From assembly GCA_963850345.1 (NCBI GenBank), contig CAWKKW010000003.1, positions 62,001 through 126,000 of the forward strand: a stretch of 64,000 bases of DNA, given 5' to 3'. Source of the DNA: CAWKKW01 sp963850345 (GTDB lineage: Bacteria > Acidobacteriota > Terriglobia > Terriglobales > Acidobacteriaceae). Below, in pieces: positions 1 to 7,527 of this stretch. The notes under the pieces were generated by a model, which was given only the letters and a program-made list of their open reading frames with translations, was not told the origin of the DNA and ran no database searches. The stretch's first letter is position 1. Each line of letters opens with the position of its first letter. The translations under genes were made by a program, and so were the position numbers.

Positions 1-701
1 TTGCGGTCGTAACGCAGAGCGACCAGCAGAGCATCGCGAATGGGCCCGTCGTCACACTGATGGCCGACGCGGCACTCCTCCGCCAGCAGGTCAAGGGAGC
101 GATCGCTTATGCCAGAATTGATGCGGCTTTGCGCGGCGACCAGGAGCATCTGACGCACCCGTGGGTCGTCAAGCGAACCCTGCATCGTCTCAGGAAGCAG
201 GCGGTTGTAGTGAATCTCTACGTTTTCCGAGTTCGGCTGCTGTACGATGCTGGTCACGTTGGCTACTTCGGATGGCTGCGTATCGGGCGTGACCTGGGCC
301 GTCTCCACCGTAGGCTCGGCCCCGTTTTTCTGCCCAGCGTGGTAGCCCACCAGGGCTCCTGCGCCTAATCCGAATGCCAGCACCGCGGAGGCCATCACTG
401 GTGCGGATTGCAGCCGGCCGGCCCCGCGCAAAAAGCCTTGCAGCAGGCGATGCATCCAGCCGCTATGAGGAATGGTGTCGAGTGCCTCTTCGAGCTTCAT
501 CCGGGCCCGGGTGACCAGGTTGGCAGAGGGCTCCTCCACCAGGTGAAGCGACATGGCACGATGCAGAGTCTGCAATGCATCCAGTTCCCGCCGGCACGAT
601 TCGCATTCTGCTAAATGATTTTCCAATTGATGACGGGCGTCGTCCGCCAATTCGTCATAGACTGCCAACGCTATCTTCTGTTGAAACCCTTCGCAATTCA
701 T
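1..701 (-). CDS. Anti-sigma factor with zinc-finger N-terminus (partial, runs off left edge)
   Basis: The frame opens at ATG 701, preceded by AAGGAAC, and stays open to the window edge, so only the first ~233 residues are present. The N-terminus (MNCEGFQQKI) has an HLAECESC stretch, i.e. the His-x3-Cys-x2-Cys pattern of ZAS/zf-HC2 anti-sigma domains. A hydrophobic, Gly/Ala-rich segment around residues 105-125 looks like one transmembrane helix, and the part beyond it has short helical repeats (DPRVRQMLLVAAQ, SDRSLDLLAEEC). It lies 127 bp downstream of an ECF sigma gene on the same strand. The likely role is membrane-anchored sequestration of that sigma factor. The partner is inferred from position and the zinc motif is read directly. 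Confidence 0.75.
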   Translation of the reverse strand, partial: MNCEGFQQKIALAVYDELADDARHQLENHLAECESCRRELDALQTLHRAMSLHLVEEPSANLVTRARMKLEEALDTIPHSGWMHRLLQGFLRGAGRLQSAPVMASAVLAFGLGAGALVGYHAGQKNGAEPTVETAQVTPDTQPSEVANVTSIVQQPNSENVEIHYNRLLPETMQGSLDDPRVRQMLLVAAQSRINSGISDRSLDLLAEECRVGHQCDDGPIRDALLVALRYDR

Positions 702-828
702 CGCAGTTCCTTCTTATGGAGTCATCTGCCTGTTGCCTGGGCCCATTTGGGTTCATCCGTGTGCCACCTGCTTGGGGGAGCATTCTCGGAACCCTGATGA
801 TTTAGACGTACAGGACAAACTCTCCGGC

Positions 829-1509
829 CTACCGCAAATTCGCCAAATGTGTTCTTAGTTTTCTAGTCGCGCGAAAGAGCGTGTTCTTGGCGGTCTCTTC
901 CGTCGTGTTCAACATTTCACCGATGGTTCTTAACTTCAGGCCCTGGTAGTGCTTCAGTTCAAAAACCATGCGTTCGCGGGGAGTCAGCGTTTCCAGAGCC
1001 GCGCTGATCTTTTCGCCCAGAAACTTGCGTTGCAACTCCCGGTCTGGATTAGCCATGGAGCGATCGTCGGAGACGTTGCTGAGCAAGTCCATCTCTTCGC
1101 CCGACGAGTCGATCACTACGGCCTGGTCCTCGCGGCGAGACTTACGCCGCCGCAGCAGATCGAGGCAGAGATTGGTCACGATCCGATAGATCCAGGTGTA
1201 GAACGAGCATTCAAAGCGGAAGTTTCCCAGGTAGCGATATGCCTTGAGAAACGCCTCCTGGTGGATATCCTGCGCATCTGCTTCGGATCCTGTCAGGTGG
1301 AGCGCCAACCGGAGAACTGCCTGATCATATTGACGCACCAGGGTGTCAAAGGCTGTTCTGGATCCTTGCTGCGCCTCGCGGATCAGTTCGTTTTCACTTA
1401 TACGTATGCGCGGATCGCTGGCCATGCCTGAGGTGGATTGTATGCCCGAGGCTCGGCGACGCGGCTGGGGTACAGCTTCATTCGGAAGTGGTAGTGCATC
1501 AGCAGGCAT
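829..1509 (-). CDS. RNA polymerase ECF sigma factor (RpoE-like, sigma-70 family)
   Basis: A 226-residue protein with region 2 at about residues 50-125 (FDTLVRQYD, DAQDIHQEAFLKAYRYL, FYTWIYRIVTNLCLDLLRRR) and region 4 at about 170-222 (LTPRERMVFELKHYQGL followed by a helix-turn-helix ending in LFRATRKLR). There are no regions 1.1 or 3, as expected of group 4 sigma factors. The start at 1509 is favoured by GGAG seven bases upstream; an internal Met at 1425 would remove a disordered 28-residue leader but lacks a ribosome-binding site. It directs transcription of a stress or envelope regulon and is probably held inactive by the downstream anti-sigma gene. It is divergent from the RNase HI gene. 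Confidence 0.9.
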   Translation of the reverse strand: MPADALPLPNEAVPQPRRRASGIQSTSGMASDPRIRISENELIREAQQGSRTAFDTLVRQYDQAVLRLALHLTGSEADAQDIHQEAFLKAYRYLGNFRFECSFYTWIYRIVTNLCLDLLRRRKSRREDQAVVIDSSGEEMDLLSNVSDDRSMANPDRELQRKFLGEKISAALETLTPRERMVFELKHYQGLKLRTIGEMLNTTEETAKNTLFRATRKLRTHLANLR

Positions 1510-1630
1510 TCAATCGCTCCAACGGGTGCGGACGCTAGTGCTCCCATTGGACGAAGGAGCTATCGATTTGTGAGCCGGGTTACAGGGATTCGCGGCGGCT
1601 ACCGAACCAAGCTCAGGCGGTCAAATCCGA

Positions 1631-1636
1631 TACACT
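1631..1636 (+). promoter_or_regulatory. Putative -10 element TACACT of the RNase HI gene
   Basis: TACACT ends six bases before the ATG at 1643, and no Shine-Dalgarno sequence is present. If it is used, the transcript would start at or next to the start codon (leaderless). No convincing -35 is visible. Confidence 0.3.
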
Positions 1637-1642
1637 CGGCTG

Positions 1643-2371
1643 ATGGCACCAAGGAAGGAACAAGACACCAGCCTCTTCGCCGCGACCCAGTCCGGCGAGA
1701 GCTGGATTACGGCGTACTGCGACGGTGGATCCCGCGGGAATCCCGGCCCGGCAGGCTTTGGCGTCTACATTCAGGACGAGCGGGGAGCCGCTTTGGGCGA
1801 GCTGAGCGAGTTCCTGGGTATTCGCACCAACAATTACGCCGAATACTCCGGGCTGCTGGCCGCTCTCAATTTTGCACTGGAACAGGGGCATCCCCGGCTG
1901 CGGGTGGTCTCGGATTCCGAGTTGATGGTGAAGCAGATCAAGGGACAGTACCGGGTCAACAGTCCCGACTTGAAGCCGCTTCACGAAGAGGCCAAGCGGC
2001 GGATTGCACGGCTGGAAAGCTTTCGCATCGAGCACGTGCTGCGGGCGAAGAACAAGGAAGCCGACACCCTGGCAAATCTGGCCATGGACCGCGGAATGGG
2101 GCGCGCCGGCGCGCCACCTGCTGCCCGCCCGTTGGCGCCCGCTGCCCAGCCGGCTGCGTCCAAGGCCGCACCCCGACGTCCCGAGCCCGTGGCGAGGCCT
2201 TCAGAGGCCACAGCGCCTATTCCCATCGTGCGCGTGAACCGGGATGGGGAGGAGACGCAACAGCGTGCTCCCAGACCGCTGCGAGGGTTCGTAAAAGGTG
2301 GGGTCATTCACCTGCTGGACGGAGCACGTCTGCCGGACGGAACCTTCGTCAAAGTAACGAGCGAGGGCTGA
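1643..2371 (+). CDS. Ribonuclease HI family protein with an added C-terminal tail
   Basis: Residues 21-148 form an RNase H fold of the RnhA/reverse-transcriptase-like type. The four acidic metal ligands are visible: D27 in YCDGGSRGNPG, E67 in NNYAEYSGLL, D91 in VVSDSEL and D141 in KEADTLAN. It would cut the RNA strand of RNA-DNA hybrids in the cytoplasm. Residues ~150-213 are Ala/Pro/Arg-rich and probably disordered. The last ~28 residues (RGFVKGGVIHLLDG then LPDGTFVKV) resemble the short beta unit of AF2212-like (DUF104) antitoxins, which is a resemblance by eye only. At 242 residues it is much longer than the ~150 of a plain RnhA. Translation is probably leaderless. Confidence 0.85.
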   Translation: MAPRKEQDTSLFAATQSGESWITAYCDGGSRGNPGPAGFGVYIQDERGAALGELSEFLGIRTNNYAEYSGLLAALNFALEQGHPRLRVVSDSELMVKQIKGQYRVNSPDLKPLHEEAKRRIARLESFRIEHVLRAKNKEADTLANLAMDRGMGRAGAPPAARPLAPAAQPAASKAAPRRPEPVARPSEATAPIPIVRVNRDGEETQQRAPRPLRGFVKGGVIHLLDGARLPDGTFVKVTSEG

Positions 2372-2425
2372 GCCCGACATTCGGCCGCGCGGTCAATCTA
2401 CGGCCGTTCGGGAAGCCGGAACAGG

Positions 2426-2992
2426 CTATTCCGGCACCTGCCAGCCTGCCATCGTCTGCGCCAGCGTCGCCTTGTCCTGCGCATCGCCAGACAGATCAGT
2501 GTTCATCTTCGGGAAGGCCTTCTTGACCTCAGCGGACTGAGCCCAGACCGGCACGTCTTTCAAGTGGTAGTGGTAGGTCACGAGTGTCTCAAGAAAGCCG
2601 TTCGCCTTGGCCGGGGGTGTGAAGTCGTCGATGCTGGTCACTTCGCGATGACCGTAGCAGAATCGTCCGCTGGCGCGACTCCCAGCCGGGGTCAGTGAAA
2701 AGCGAACGGCCTTGATGCTCCGGTCTTCCTGGCGCGAAAGCATCTGGGCGCTCGCCAGAGCCTCGAGGCCGGGACGCTCGTGCTCCGCGTCATTCTGTGT
2801 GCTCACTTCGTAGGGAAAATGAAGGGTATGGCGGAACAGGCATTCGTCGTGCTGGGAGTAGTACTTATTCAACGCGGCGGTAAAGTTTTCCTTTGTCGGC
2901 TTGATGGCGGTATTGCAACCAGCCAGAATCAGCCCCAGACCGAGTGCCGCCAACGCTCTTTGCTTTCCACGTGCCATGAATCCTCTTTTCAT
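2426..2992 (-). CDS. Hypothetical lipoprotein
   Basis: The start at 2992 is chosen because GAGGGGCGAGG lies just upstream; an upstream in-frame start at 3070 has no such site. The 188-residue product begins MKRGFMARGKQ with a short basic N-terminus, a hydrophobic stretch (ALAALGLGLIL) and a lipobox LAGC, so it should be lipidated on Cys and membrane-anchored facing the periplasm. The mature part has two cysteines (DECLFRH, RFCYGHRE) that could form a disulfide. It also has an aromatic YHYHLKDVPVWAQ stretch. No family is recognised. The gene is convergent with the RNase HI gene and followed on the other side by yqeY on the same strand. Confidence 0.75.
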   Translation of the reverse strand: MKRGFMARGKQRALAALGLGLILAGCNTAIKPTKENFTAALNKYYSQHDECLFRHTLHFPYEVSTQNDAEHERPGLEALASAQMLSRQEDRSIKAVRFSLTPAGSRASGRFCYGHREVTSIDDFTPPAKANGFLETLVTYHYHLKDVPVWAQSAEVKKAFPKMNTDLSGDAQDKATLAQTMAGWQVPE

Positions 2993-3101
2993 ACCTCGCC
3001 CCTCGCAGTCGTAAGAAGCGGCCTGCAGAGAAATCGCCGTATGGTTTCTTTCGTTTGCGATGCTTGTCAACGATTTTCGCGGGGCGAACGCGCCGGCGAT
3101 A

Positions 3102-3569
3102 CTACCTGGCCAGTTCTGCCTTTACCATCTCGCTCACCTGCTTGCCATCGGCGCGGATGCCGGCAGCCTGGATTTTGGCTTGAACGGCCTTCATGGCCAC
3201 GCCCATGTCTTTGGGAGTAAGTTTCGCGCCGCTCGCAGTCAGTTCGGCGATCGCAGCGGTCACGATCTCGCGAATCTCAGCTTCGCCTGCCGCTTTGGGC
3301 AGATAGGCTTCAATCTGCGCAATCTCGGCGGTTTCCTTCGCGGCCAGCTCTGGACGATTGCCCTTGGTGAACGCCTCGACCGACTCTTTGCGCTGTTTGA
3401 TCAGGGTCGTGAGCACCTGCACGGCTTCGGCATCGGTGAGCGGCGCGCGCTTCTCAATCTCCTTGTTCTTGAACGCTGTCTTCACCATGCGCAACGTGGA
3501 CAGGCGATCCGCCTCCCGCGCCTTCATTGCCGCGACCATATCCTGAGAAATCGTATCGACCAGACTCAA
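3102..3569 (-). CDS. yqeY: GatB/YqeY domain-containing protein
   Basis: A 155-residue protein of usual YqeY length. It starts MSLVDTISQDMVAAMKARE, continues with RLSTLRMVKTAFKNKEIEK and TTLIKQRKESVEAFTKGNRPELAAKE, and ends with the MGVAMKAVQAKI segment typical of the tail domain shared with GatB. GatB's homologous domain binds tRNA in the Asp/Glu amidotransferase. Free-standing YqeY has no settled function but is suspected to act on tRNA. The start is supported by GGTGAAAGAG upstream and a TATAAT-type -10 about 25 bases before the ATG. It is divergent from the class V aminotransferase. Confidence 0.9.
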   Translation of the reverse strand: MSLVDTISQDMVAAMKAREADRLSTLRMVKTAFKNKEIEKRAPLTDAEAVQVLTTLIKQRKESVEAFTKGNRPELAAKETAEIAQIEAYLPKAAGEAEIREIVTAAIAELTASGAKLTPKDMGVAMKAVQAKIQAAGIRADGKQVSEMVKAELAR

Positions 3570-3593
3570 TGTGCTCTTTCACCCCAAACCACC

Positions 3594-3599
3594 ATTATA
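3594..3599 (-). promoter_or_regulatory. Putative -10 (TATAAT) for yqeY
   Basis: On the minus strand TATAAT lies about 25 bases upstream of the yqeY ATG (3569), leaving a short 5' leader that contains its ribosome-binding site. No clear -35 consensus is seen. Confidence 0.45.
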
Positions 3600-3653
3600 G
3601 AAAAAAGTCTCGATCGGCCGTAGTAGGTACAATCGCTTAAAGGGAACCTGACC

Positions 3654-4904
3654 ATGATTCGAAAGACACGGCTCTTTACGCCTGGCCCAACGCCGCTGCT
3701 GCCGGCAGCCCAGTTCGCAATGGCTGCCGCCGATATCCACCACCGGACGCCCGAGTTTCGTGCTCTCTACCAGCGCGTTCTCGAACAGCTGAAGATTTTC
3801 GTCGGAACCAAGAACGACGTGCTGCTGCTCGCTTCCTCGGGAACCGGCGCCATGGAGGCCTCGGTCTCGAACCTGACCTCTCCCGGCGATCGGGTGCTGG
3901 TGCTCTCCGCCGGTAAGTTCGGCGAACGCTGGACAGCGCTCGGCAAGGCCTTCGGCTGTGTGGTGGACGTAGTCACCGCGCCCAACGGGCAGACCTTTTC
4001 GCTCGACGCAATTCGCGAAGCCATCAAGCCGGACACGCGCGCCGTGTACATGCAGGGCACTGAGACCTCAACCGCCGTGCGTCATTGCGTGCAGAGCGTC
4101 GCCGAGTTGCTGCGCAGCCTCGGCAGCGAAGCGCTGCTGGTAGTAGACGGAATCACCGGGCTCGGGACCACCCATTTTGACTTCGATGGGTGGGGAGTGG
4201 ACGTATTAATCGGCGGATCGCAGAAGGCGGTAATGATTCCGCCGGGCCTCGCGTACCTGACGCTGAGCGATCGCGCCTGGCAGCGCGCCGAGACCGCGAA
4301 GAATCCGCGGTATTATTTCGATCTTCGCAAGGAACGCAAGAACGCGCAGAAGGGCGAGTCGGCGTACACGCCCGCAGTCGCACTGATCGCCGGGCTGGGT
4401 GCGGCGCTCGACTACATTGCTGCGCAAGGCGATGGCGATCTGGCGAAGGGCCGGTTCAAGCTGGTGGAGAACGCCGACACCTGCGCCGCCATGACTCGCG
4501 CCGCTGTACAGGCGATGGGGCTGCGCCTTTTTGCTCCGGATGCGCCCGCTGCGGCCGCGACGGCTGTCTTGCCGCCGGAGGGTGTGGATTCCGGCGTATT
4601 CGTCAAAGAGCTGAAGAGCCGCTTTGCTGCCGTCATCACGAATGGCCAGGGCGAGATGAAGGGCCAGATCTTCCGCATCGCGCACCTCGGCTACTTCGAC
4701 TACATGGACACCATCGCCTTGATCGGCGCGCTCGAACAGGTGCTGGTGCAGGCCCTCAAACTGCCGGGTGTGGAGTTTGGGCAAGGGCTGGTTGCCGCGC
4801 AAAAGCTATTTGCCACGCGCGATCCAGAGGCGCTGAGTCACCAGTGTTCGTGCGGCCGTCCAGCCGGACACTACGCGCTGGCCGAAGCCGCCTCGACACG
4901 CTAA
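3654..4904 (+). CDS. Class V PLP aminotransferase (alanine/serine-glyoxylate or phosphoserine aminotransferase type)
   Basis: A 416-residue fold-type I enzyme. It opens with the LFTPGPTPL motif of the AGXT/SGAT group, has SSGTGAMEASVSNL for cofactor phosphate binding, VVDGITGLG with the Asp that contacts PLP, and the Schiff-base lysine K191 in GGSQKAVMIPPG. Substrate cannot be read from sequence. Because it sits 116 bp upstream of serA on the same strand, with no SerC nearby, it most likely supplies the phosphohydroxypyruvate transamination step of serine synthesis, as class V enzymes do in several lineages. The ~30-residue C-terminal tail with CSCG is an extra. AAGGGAA precedes the ATG. Serine-pyruvate or alanine-glyoxylate transamination remain alternatives. 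Confidence 0.88.
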   Translation: MIRKTRLFTPGPTPLLPAAQFAMAAADIHHRTPEFRALYQRVLEQLKIFVGTKNDVLLLASSGTGAMEASVSNLTSPGDRVLVLSAGKFGERWTALGKAFGCVVDVVTAPNGQTFSLDAIREAIKPDTRAVYMQGTETSTAVRHCVQSVAELLRSLGSEALLVVDGITGLGTTHFDFDGWGVDVLIGGSQKAVMIPPGLAYLTLSDRAWQRAETAKNPRYYFDLRKERKNAQKGESAYTPAVALIAGLGAALDYIAAQGDGDLAKGRFKLVENADTCAAMTRAAVQAMGLRLFAPDAPAAAATAVLPPEGVDSGVFVKELKSRFAAVITNGQGEMKGQIFRIAHLGYFDYMDTIALIGALEQVLVQALKLPGVEFGQGLVAAQKLFATRDPEALSHQCSCGRPAGHYALAEAASTR

Positions 4905-4935
4905 CCACGTTATTTCCATCAGCGGCCTGACATAG

Positions 4936-4976
4936 CCGTTCCCCAGCTGCGCTCTCGAGTGCAGTTGGGGGAACGG
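4936..4976 (+). promoter_or_regulatory. Strong hairpin in the serA leader
   Basis: CCGTTCCCC...GGGGAACGG frames an inner CTGC/GCAG pairing with a ten-base loop, a stem of ~14 pairs. No T-run follows, so it is not a classical terminator. It lies between the aminotransferase and serA and could be an attenuator, an mRNA stabiliser or a processing site. Confidence 0.5.
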
Positions 4977-5020
4977 GGCAGGCTGGTTCAGTCAGAAACG
5001 CCCGTTGCCAAAGGAGACAG

Positions 5021-6619
5021 ATGAAGATTGTCCTCGCGGAGAAGGTTTCTCCCGCCACGCTCGCAGTGTTTCAGCAGGAACCCGGATGGAACGTCGTCAC
5101 CCACGACCAGATTAAGAACGGATTGCCGGCCGAGCTCGCAGACACTGATGCGCTGGTGGTGCGTTCGGCGGTGCAGGTGGATGACACGCTGCTGGAGGCG
5201 GCGCCGAAGCTGCGCGTGATTGGGCGTGCCGGTGTGGGCGTGGACAACATCGACGCGGAAGCGGCAACGCGCCGCGGCATCGTGGTGATGAATACGCCGG
5301 GAGCGAACTCGGTCGCTGTCGCGGAGCTGGCCCTTGGCCAGATGCTCGCCCTGGCGCGTCAACTGCCTCGTGCGAATGCGACGATGCATAGCGGCAAATG
5401 GGAGAAGAAATCTCTGCAGGGAGCGGAGCTGCGCGGCAAGAAGCTGGGCATCCTCGGCCTGGGTCGAATCGGGCTGGAAGTGGCTCGGCGTGCGCGCGCC
5501 TTCGGTATGGAGTTGCTCGGCCACGATCCCTTCGTCTCGCCCGCCATCGCGCGCGAGAATGAGATTCGCCTGGTCTCGGTCGAAGAGCTGTTTCGCGAAT
5601 CGGATTACCTGACCCTGCACGTAGGTCTCACTCCGCAGACGACCGGCATCATCAACCAGACCTCGATCGCTTCGATGAAGAAGGGCGTGCGCATCGTGAA
5701 CTGCGCGCGCGGGGAACTCATCGTGGAAGAGGCTCTGGCCGAGGCGCTAAAGAGCGGCCATGTCGGTGGAGCCGCACTCGATGTCTTCACCCAGGAGCCA
5801 CCGAAGAACTCTCCATTTTTCGGACTGGACGACGTAATTCTCACGCCTCACATCGCCGGTTCTACCGCGGAGGCGCAGGAAGCCGTTGGCATTCAGATCG
5901 CGCTGCAGGTGCGCGAGTATCTGAAGTTGGGCGTGGTGCAGAATGCGGTCAACATGACCTCGCTCAGTCATGAGGAGTACGTTGAACTCTCTCCCTACAT
6001 CACCATGGCGCAGCGTCTCGGCCAGTTTCTCGGGCAGGTGCCGGGCGGAAACATCGAGAGCATCCGCCTGTCGTACAGCGGCCGGCTGGCAGAGCGCAAG
6101 ACGGAGCTGATTCGCAACAGTGCGATTCAAGGCGTGCTGGCACACTCTGAAGTGGTGAACCGGATCAACGCCGCTTCGGTCGCGGCCGAGCGCGGCATTC
6201 GCATCTTCGAGGAGAAGAAAGAAGCCTCGTCGGGCGGTGCAGGCAGCGTGCTTCACTTGACCTTGCACACGCAATCCGGCGATATCTCGGCGAGTGCCAC
6301 CGTGCTGCATGGCAAATCGCCGCGGCTGTTGAGCTTCGACGGCATCGATATCGAAGCGCCGCTCCAGGGAACGCTGCTTTCCCTTCGCAACCGCGATATT
6401 CCGGGCGTGATCGGGCGCATCGGTACAATCCTCGGCGAACACCAGATCAACATTGCAAACTTTGCGCTGGGCCGCTCAGATCGCAGCCCGCGTGTGCCGC
6501 TGGGCAATGCGCTCGCAGTGATTCAGATCGATGGCGAAGGAACAGAGGCAGTGCTGGCCTCGTTGCGCAAGGCGGAAGGCATCACCCAGGCGCAACTCGT
6601 GCACCTGGATCAGGCGTGA
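5021..6619 (+). CDS. serA: D-3-phosphoglycerate dehydrogenase
   Basis: This 532-residue protein catalyses NAD-dependent oxidation of 3-phosphoglycerate to phosphohydroxypyruvate, the first step of serine synthesis. Visible elements are the Rossmann motif LGILGLGRIG (142-151), the catalytic Arg in NCARGELI, the His in LTPHIAGST, an intervening ASB domain (~320-450) and a C-terminal ACT domain beginning near RDIPGVIGRIG, where serine feedback normally acts. The length matches the long (type 1) SerA of Bacillus and mycobacteria. AAAGGAGACAG lies directly before the ATG. Together with the upstream aminotransferase it gives two of the three serine pathway steps; no serB is seen here. Confidence 0.97.
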   Translation: MKIVLAEKVSPATLAVFQQEPGWNVVTHDQIKNGLPAELADTDALVVRSAVQVDDTLLEAAPKLRVIGRAGVGVDNIDAEAATRRGIVVMNTPGANSVAVAELALGQMLALARQLPRANATMHSGKWEKKSLQGAELRGKKLGILGLGRIGLEVARRARAFGMELLGHDPFVSPAIARENEIRLVSVEELFRESDYLTLHVGLTPQTTGIINQTSIASMKKGVRIVNCARGELIVEEALAEALKSGHVGGAALDVFTQEPPKNSPFFGLDDVILTPHIAGSTAEAQEAVGIQIALQVREYLKLGVVQNAVNMTSLSHEEYVELSPYITMAQRLGQFLGQVPGGNIESIRLSYSGRLAERKTELIRNSAIQGVLAHSEVVNRINAASVAAERGIRIFEEKKEASSGGAGSVLHLTLHTQSGDISASATVLHGKSPRLLSFDGIDIEAPLQGTLLSLRNRDIPGVIGRIGTILGEHQINIANFALGRSDRSPRVPLGNALAVIQIDGEGTEAVLASLRKAEGITQAQLVHLDQA

Positions 6620-6672
6620 CATACTAATCTTCTGCTCACGCGCAGACTTAGTCTCAACTTAGAGGTGTAGCT

Positions 6673-7026
6673 TTGCCGCTCTACGAATATCGGTGCAAGA
6701 ACTGCGGACATCAATTCGAAAAAATTCAGAGCTTCAGCGCTCCGGATGAGAAGGAATGCCCTGTCTGCCAGGGGGAGTTGGAACGACTGATCTCGGCGCC
6801 CGCGGTCCAATTCAAGGGCTCTGGATTCTATTCGACAGACTATCCCTCGAGGAGCAGTAAGGCACCGAGCAACAGTGAAGGCGGGGACGCTTCGAAGAGC
6901 AAGGGCGGAGAGAGCTCGGGCACTTCGGACAAGAGCGGCGGAAGCAGCAGTGGAGGCGGCGCTTCCTCGAGCGACACCTCCAGCGCATCCTCGACCCCTT
7001 CTTCTTCGCCGGCTAAGAAGGACTAA
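6673..7026 (+). CDS. FmdB/CxxC-CxxC zinc-ribbon regulatory-type protein
   Basis: A 117-residue protein starting at TTG with AGAGGTG seven bases upstream. The first ~45 residues are a FmdB domain: MPLYEYRCKNCGHQFEK, then ECPVCQGELERLIS, giving a CxxC...CxxC zinc site. The rest (after KGSGFYSTDYPSR, also typical of the family) is a long Ser/Gly/Lys low-complexity tail. FmdB was named for a possible role in formamidase and amidase expression, but the biochemical function is not established. It lies 53 bp after serA on the same strand and could be cotranscribed. Confidence 0.88.
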   Translation: MPLYEYRCKNCGHQFEKIQSFSAPDEKECPVCQGELERLISAPAVQFKGSGFYSTDYPSRSSKAPSNSEGGDASKSKGGESSGTSDKSGGSSSGGGASSSDTSSASSTPSSSPAKKD

Positions 7027-7055
7027 AGTTCAGCCGCTGATCAAGAGCGCGACGG

Positions 7056-7394
7056 CTACTTGCTCGAGCGTCTGCCCGATTTCTTTGCTGAGGACTTGCT
7101 GCTTTTCTTGGCTGAAGATTTCTTTGCCGAAGATTTCTTTGCCGACGACTTTTTGGCCGCGGATTTCTTGGCCGAGGTCTTCTTTGCAGAGGTCTTCGGT
7201 GGCGGCGGAACCTTTGCGCCCTTCTTACGAGCTTCTGAAAGACCAATCGCGATCGCCTGCTTCGGGTTGGTCACTTTCCTTCCGCTTCTCCCTGACTTGA
7301 GTTTGCCGCGCTTCATCTCGTGCATCTCTGTCTCGACCGACTTCGAGGCAGCAGGGCTGTACTTCCGGCCGCTACTCTTCTTCGCAGTTGCCAT
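7056..7394 (-). CDS. DUF6496 protein with histone H1-like lysine tail
   Basis: The start at 7394 is supported by GGAGG eight to nine bases upstream; the 11-residue longer frame is not. The 112-residue product begins MATAKKSSGRKYSP. It has a DUF6496-type core of about 45 residues (VETEMHEMKRGKLKSG, then TNPKQAIAIGLSEARKKG) and ends with a run of ~50 residues built from KKS/AKK units. The charge and repeats resemble eukaryotic H1 tails and AlgP-like bacterial proteins, so nucleic acid binding is a reasonable inference, not a demonstrated role. It is convergent with the FmdB gene, 29 bp away. Confidence 0.8.
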   Translation of the reverse strand: MATAKKSSGRKYSPAASKSVETEMHEMKRGKLKSGRSGRKVTNPKQAIAIGLSEARKKGAKVPPPPKTSAKKTSAKKSAAKKSSAKKSSAKKSSAKKSSKSSAKKSGRRSSK

Positions 7395-7527
7395 GCGATT
7401 TTCCTCCAGCCATTGGGAAGCTCTCAAGTTAGTTGAGGTTGCGCGCGGGGAAAAAGATCCATGGACTTACCTGGTTCACCCGAGTCGCGTCATCGCAGAG
7501 CGCGAATCTATTCAAGCACGCGAGCAG

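Noticed and set aside
1570..2526. A 318-residue frame overlapping the RNase HI gene
   Set aside because: Arg/Ser/Gly-rich translation with no known pattern; the RNase HI frame has all four catalytic acids.
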